Positions 63,962 through 64,000 of a stretch of DNA of 64,000 bases are shown here, in pieces. The translations under genes and the position numbers were made by a program. Under the pieces are notes generated by a model, which saw only the letters and a list, made by a program, of their open reading frames with translations, was not told where the DNA came from and searched no databases. Location of the stretch: positions 186,001-250,000 of the forward strand of contig NZ_PYGA01000003.1 in assembly GCF_003014485.1 (NCBI RefSeq), written 5' to 3'. The stretch is from Murinocardiopsis flavida (GTDB lineage Bacteria; Actinomycetota; Actinomycetes; Streptosporangiales; Streptosporangiaceae). How positions within the stretch are numbered: position 1 is the stretch's first letter; each line of letters starts with the position of its first letter.

Positions 63962-64000
63962 CGTCCGCGGCCGGGCGGCGGACCCGGTGCGCCCCGTTGG

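Overview
The window comes from a very GC-rich actinomycete chromosome, and the content is chromosomal housekeeping and metabolism with no phage, plasmid or CRISPR signal. The evidence is frequent GTG and TTG starts, an HspR/HAIR-controlled dnaK operon, a SigR-type ECF sigma factor, a DivIVA-domain growth protein, a FadE5-type acyl-CoA dehydrogenase and many FCD, HutC and TetR regulators. A filamentous genus near Nocardiopsaceae/Streptosporangiales is my guess and is not proven by the sequence.

Layout. 1-2.7 kb: glycan-modification genes on the minus strand (WbqC, PIG-L deacetylase, nucleotide-sugar epimerase). 3-6.2 kb: processive GT2 glycosyltransferase, DUF3817 membrane protein, SURF1. 6.3-7.4 kb: a structured orphan leader next to a Phd/RelE toxin-antitoxin pair. 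7.6-11.9 kb: alpha/beta hydrolase, VOC protein, ABC-2 exporter, XRE regulator and a 4-TM partner. 11.9-20.1 kb: class II aldolase, then an osmoprotection cluster that makes betaine from choline (ALDH, GMC oxidase) and imports it (ATPase, fused double permease, binding lipoprotein). 20.2-26.1 kb: a bacterial aeRF1-type ribosome factor and purS/purQ/purL, interrupted by an anti-sigma-like ATPase and a membrane protein. 26.5-31.2 kb: SigR-like sigma factor and 2-oxoacid dehydrogenase E1a/E1b/E2, with a MITE-like element before E2. 31.3-38.5 kb: HutC regulator divergent from iolC, a Cgl0159-type aldolase-like gene, iolB, iolD and mmsA/iolA. 38.7-43.4 kb: OmpA-domain lipoprotein, an unrecognised cysteine-containing protein, FCD regulator plus MFS, DUF6458. 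43.6-48.1 kb: FadE5-like dehydrogenase, TetR, Wzm/Wzt-type polysaccharide ABC exporter. 48.2-55.3 kb: dnaK-grpE-dnaJ-hspR-clpB on the minus strand with a HAIR operator. 55.6-64 kb: Fe-S/heterodisulfide-reductase-like protein, small unknown protein, gamma carbonic anhydrase, DivIVA protein, GNAT, DHA2 MFS divergent from a TetR.

Working units are clear for osmoprotection (choline oxidation plus betaine uptake), myo-inositol catabolism (partial: iolG, iolE and a transporter are not here), 2-oxoacid oxidation (E3 not here), FGAM synthesis and the heat-shock chaperones. Most transcription units end in long perfect GC palindromes without U-tracts, as is common in this group.

I did not find a clearly new multi-gene defence or biosynthetic system. 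The most unusual items are the orphan structured leader at 6.3-6.55 kb, the MITE-like insertion between E1b and E2, two enzymes with a replaced catalytic or metal residue, a shared TetR-like operator upstream of fadE5 and the Fe-S reductase, and two tandem repeats that duplicate gene 3' ends. No tRNA or rRNA genes were recognised.
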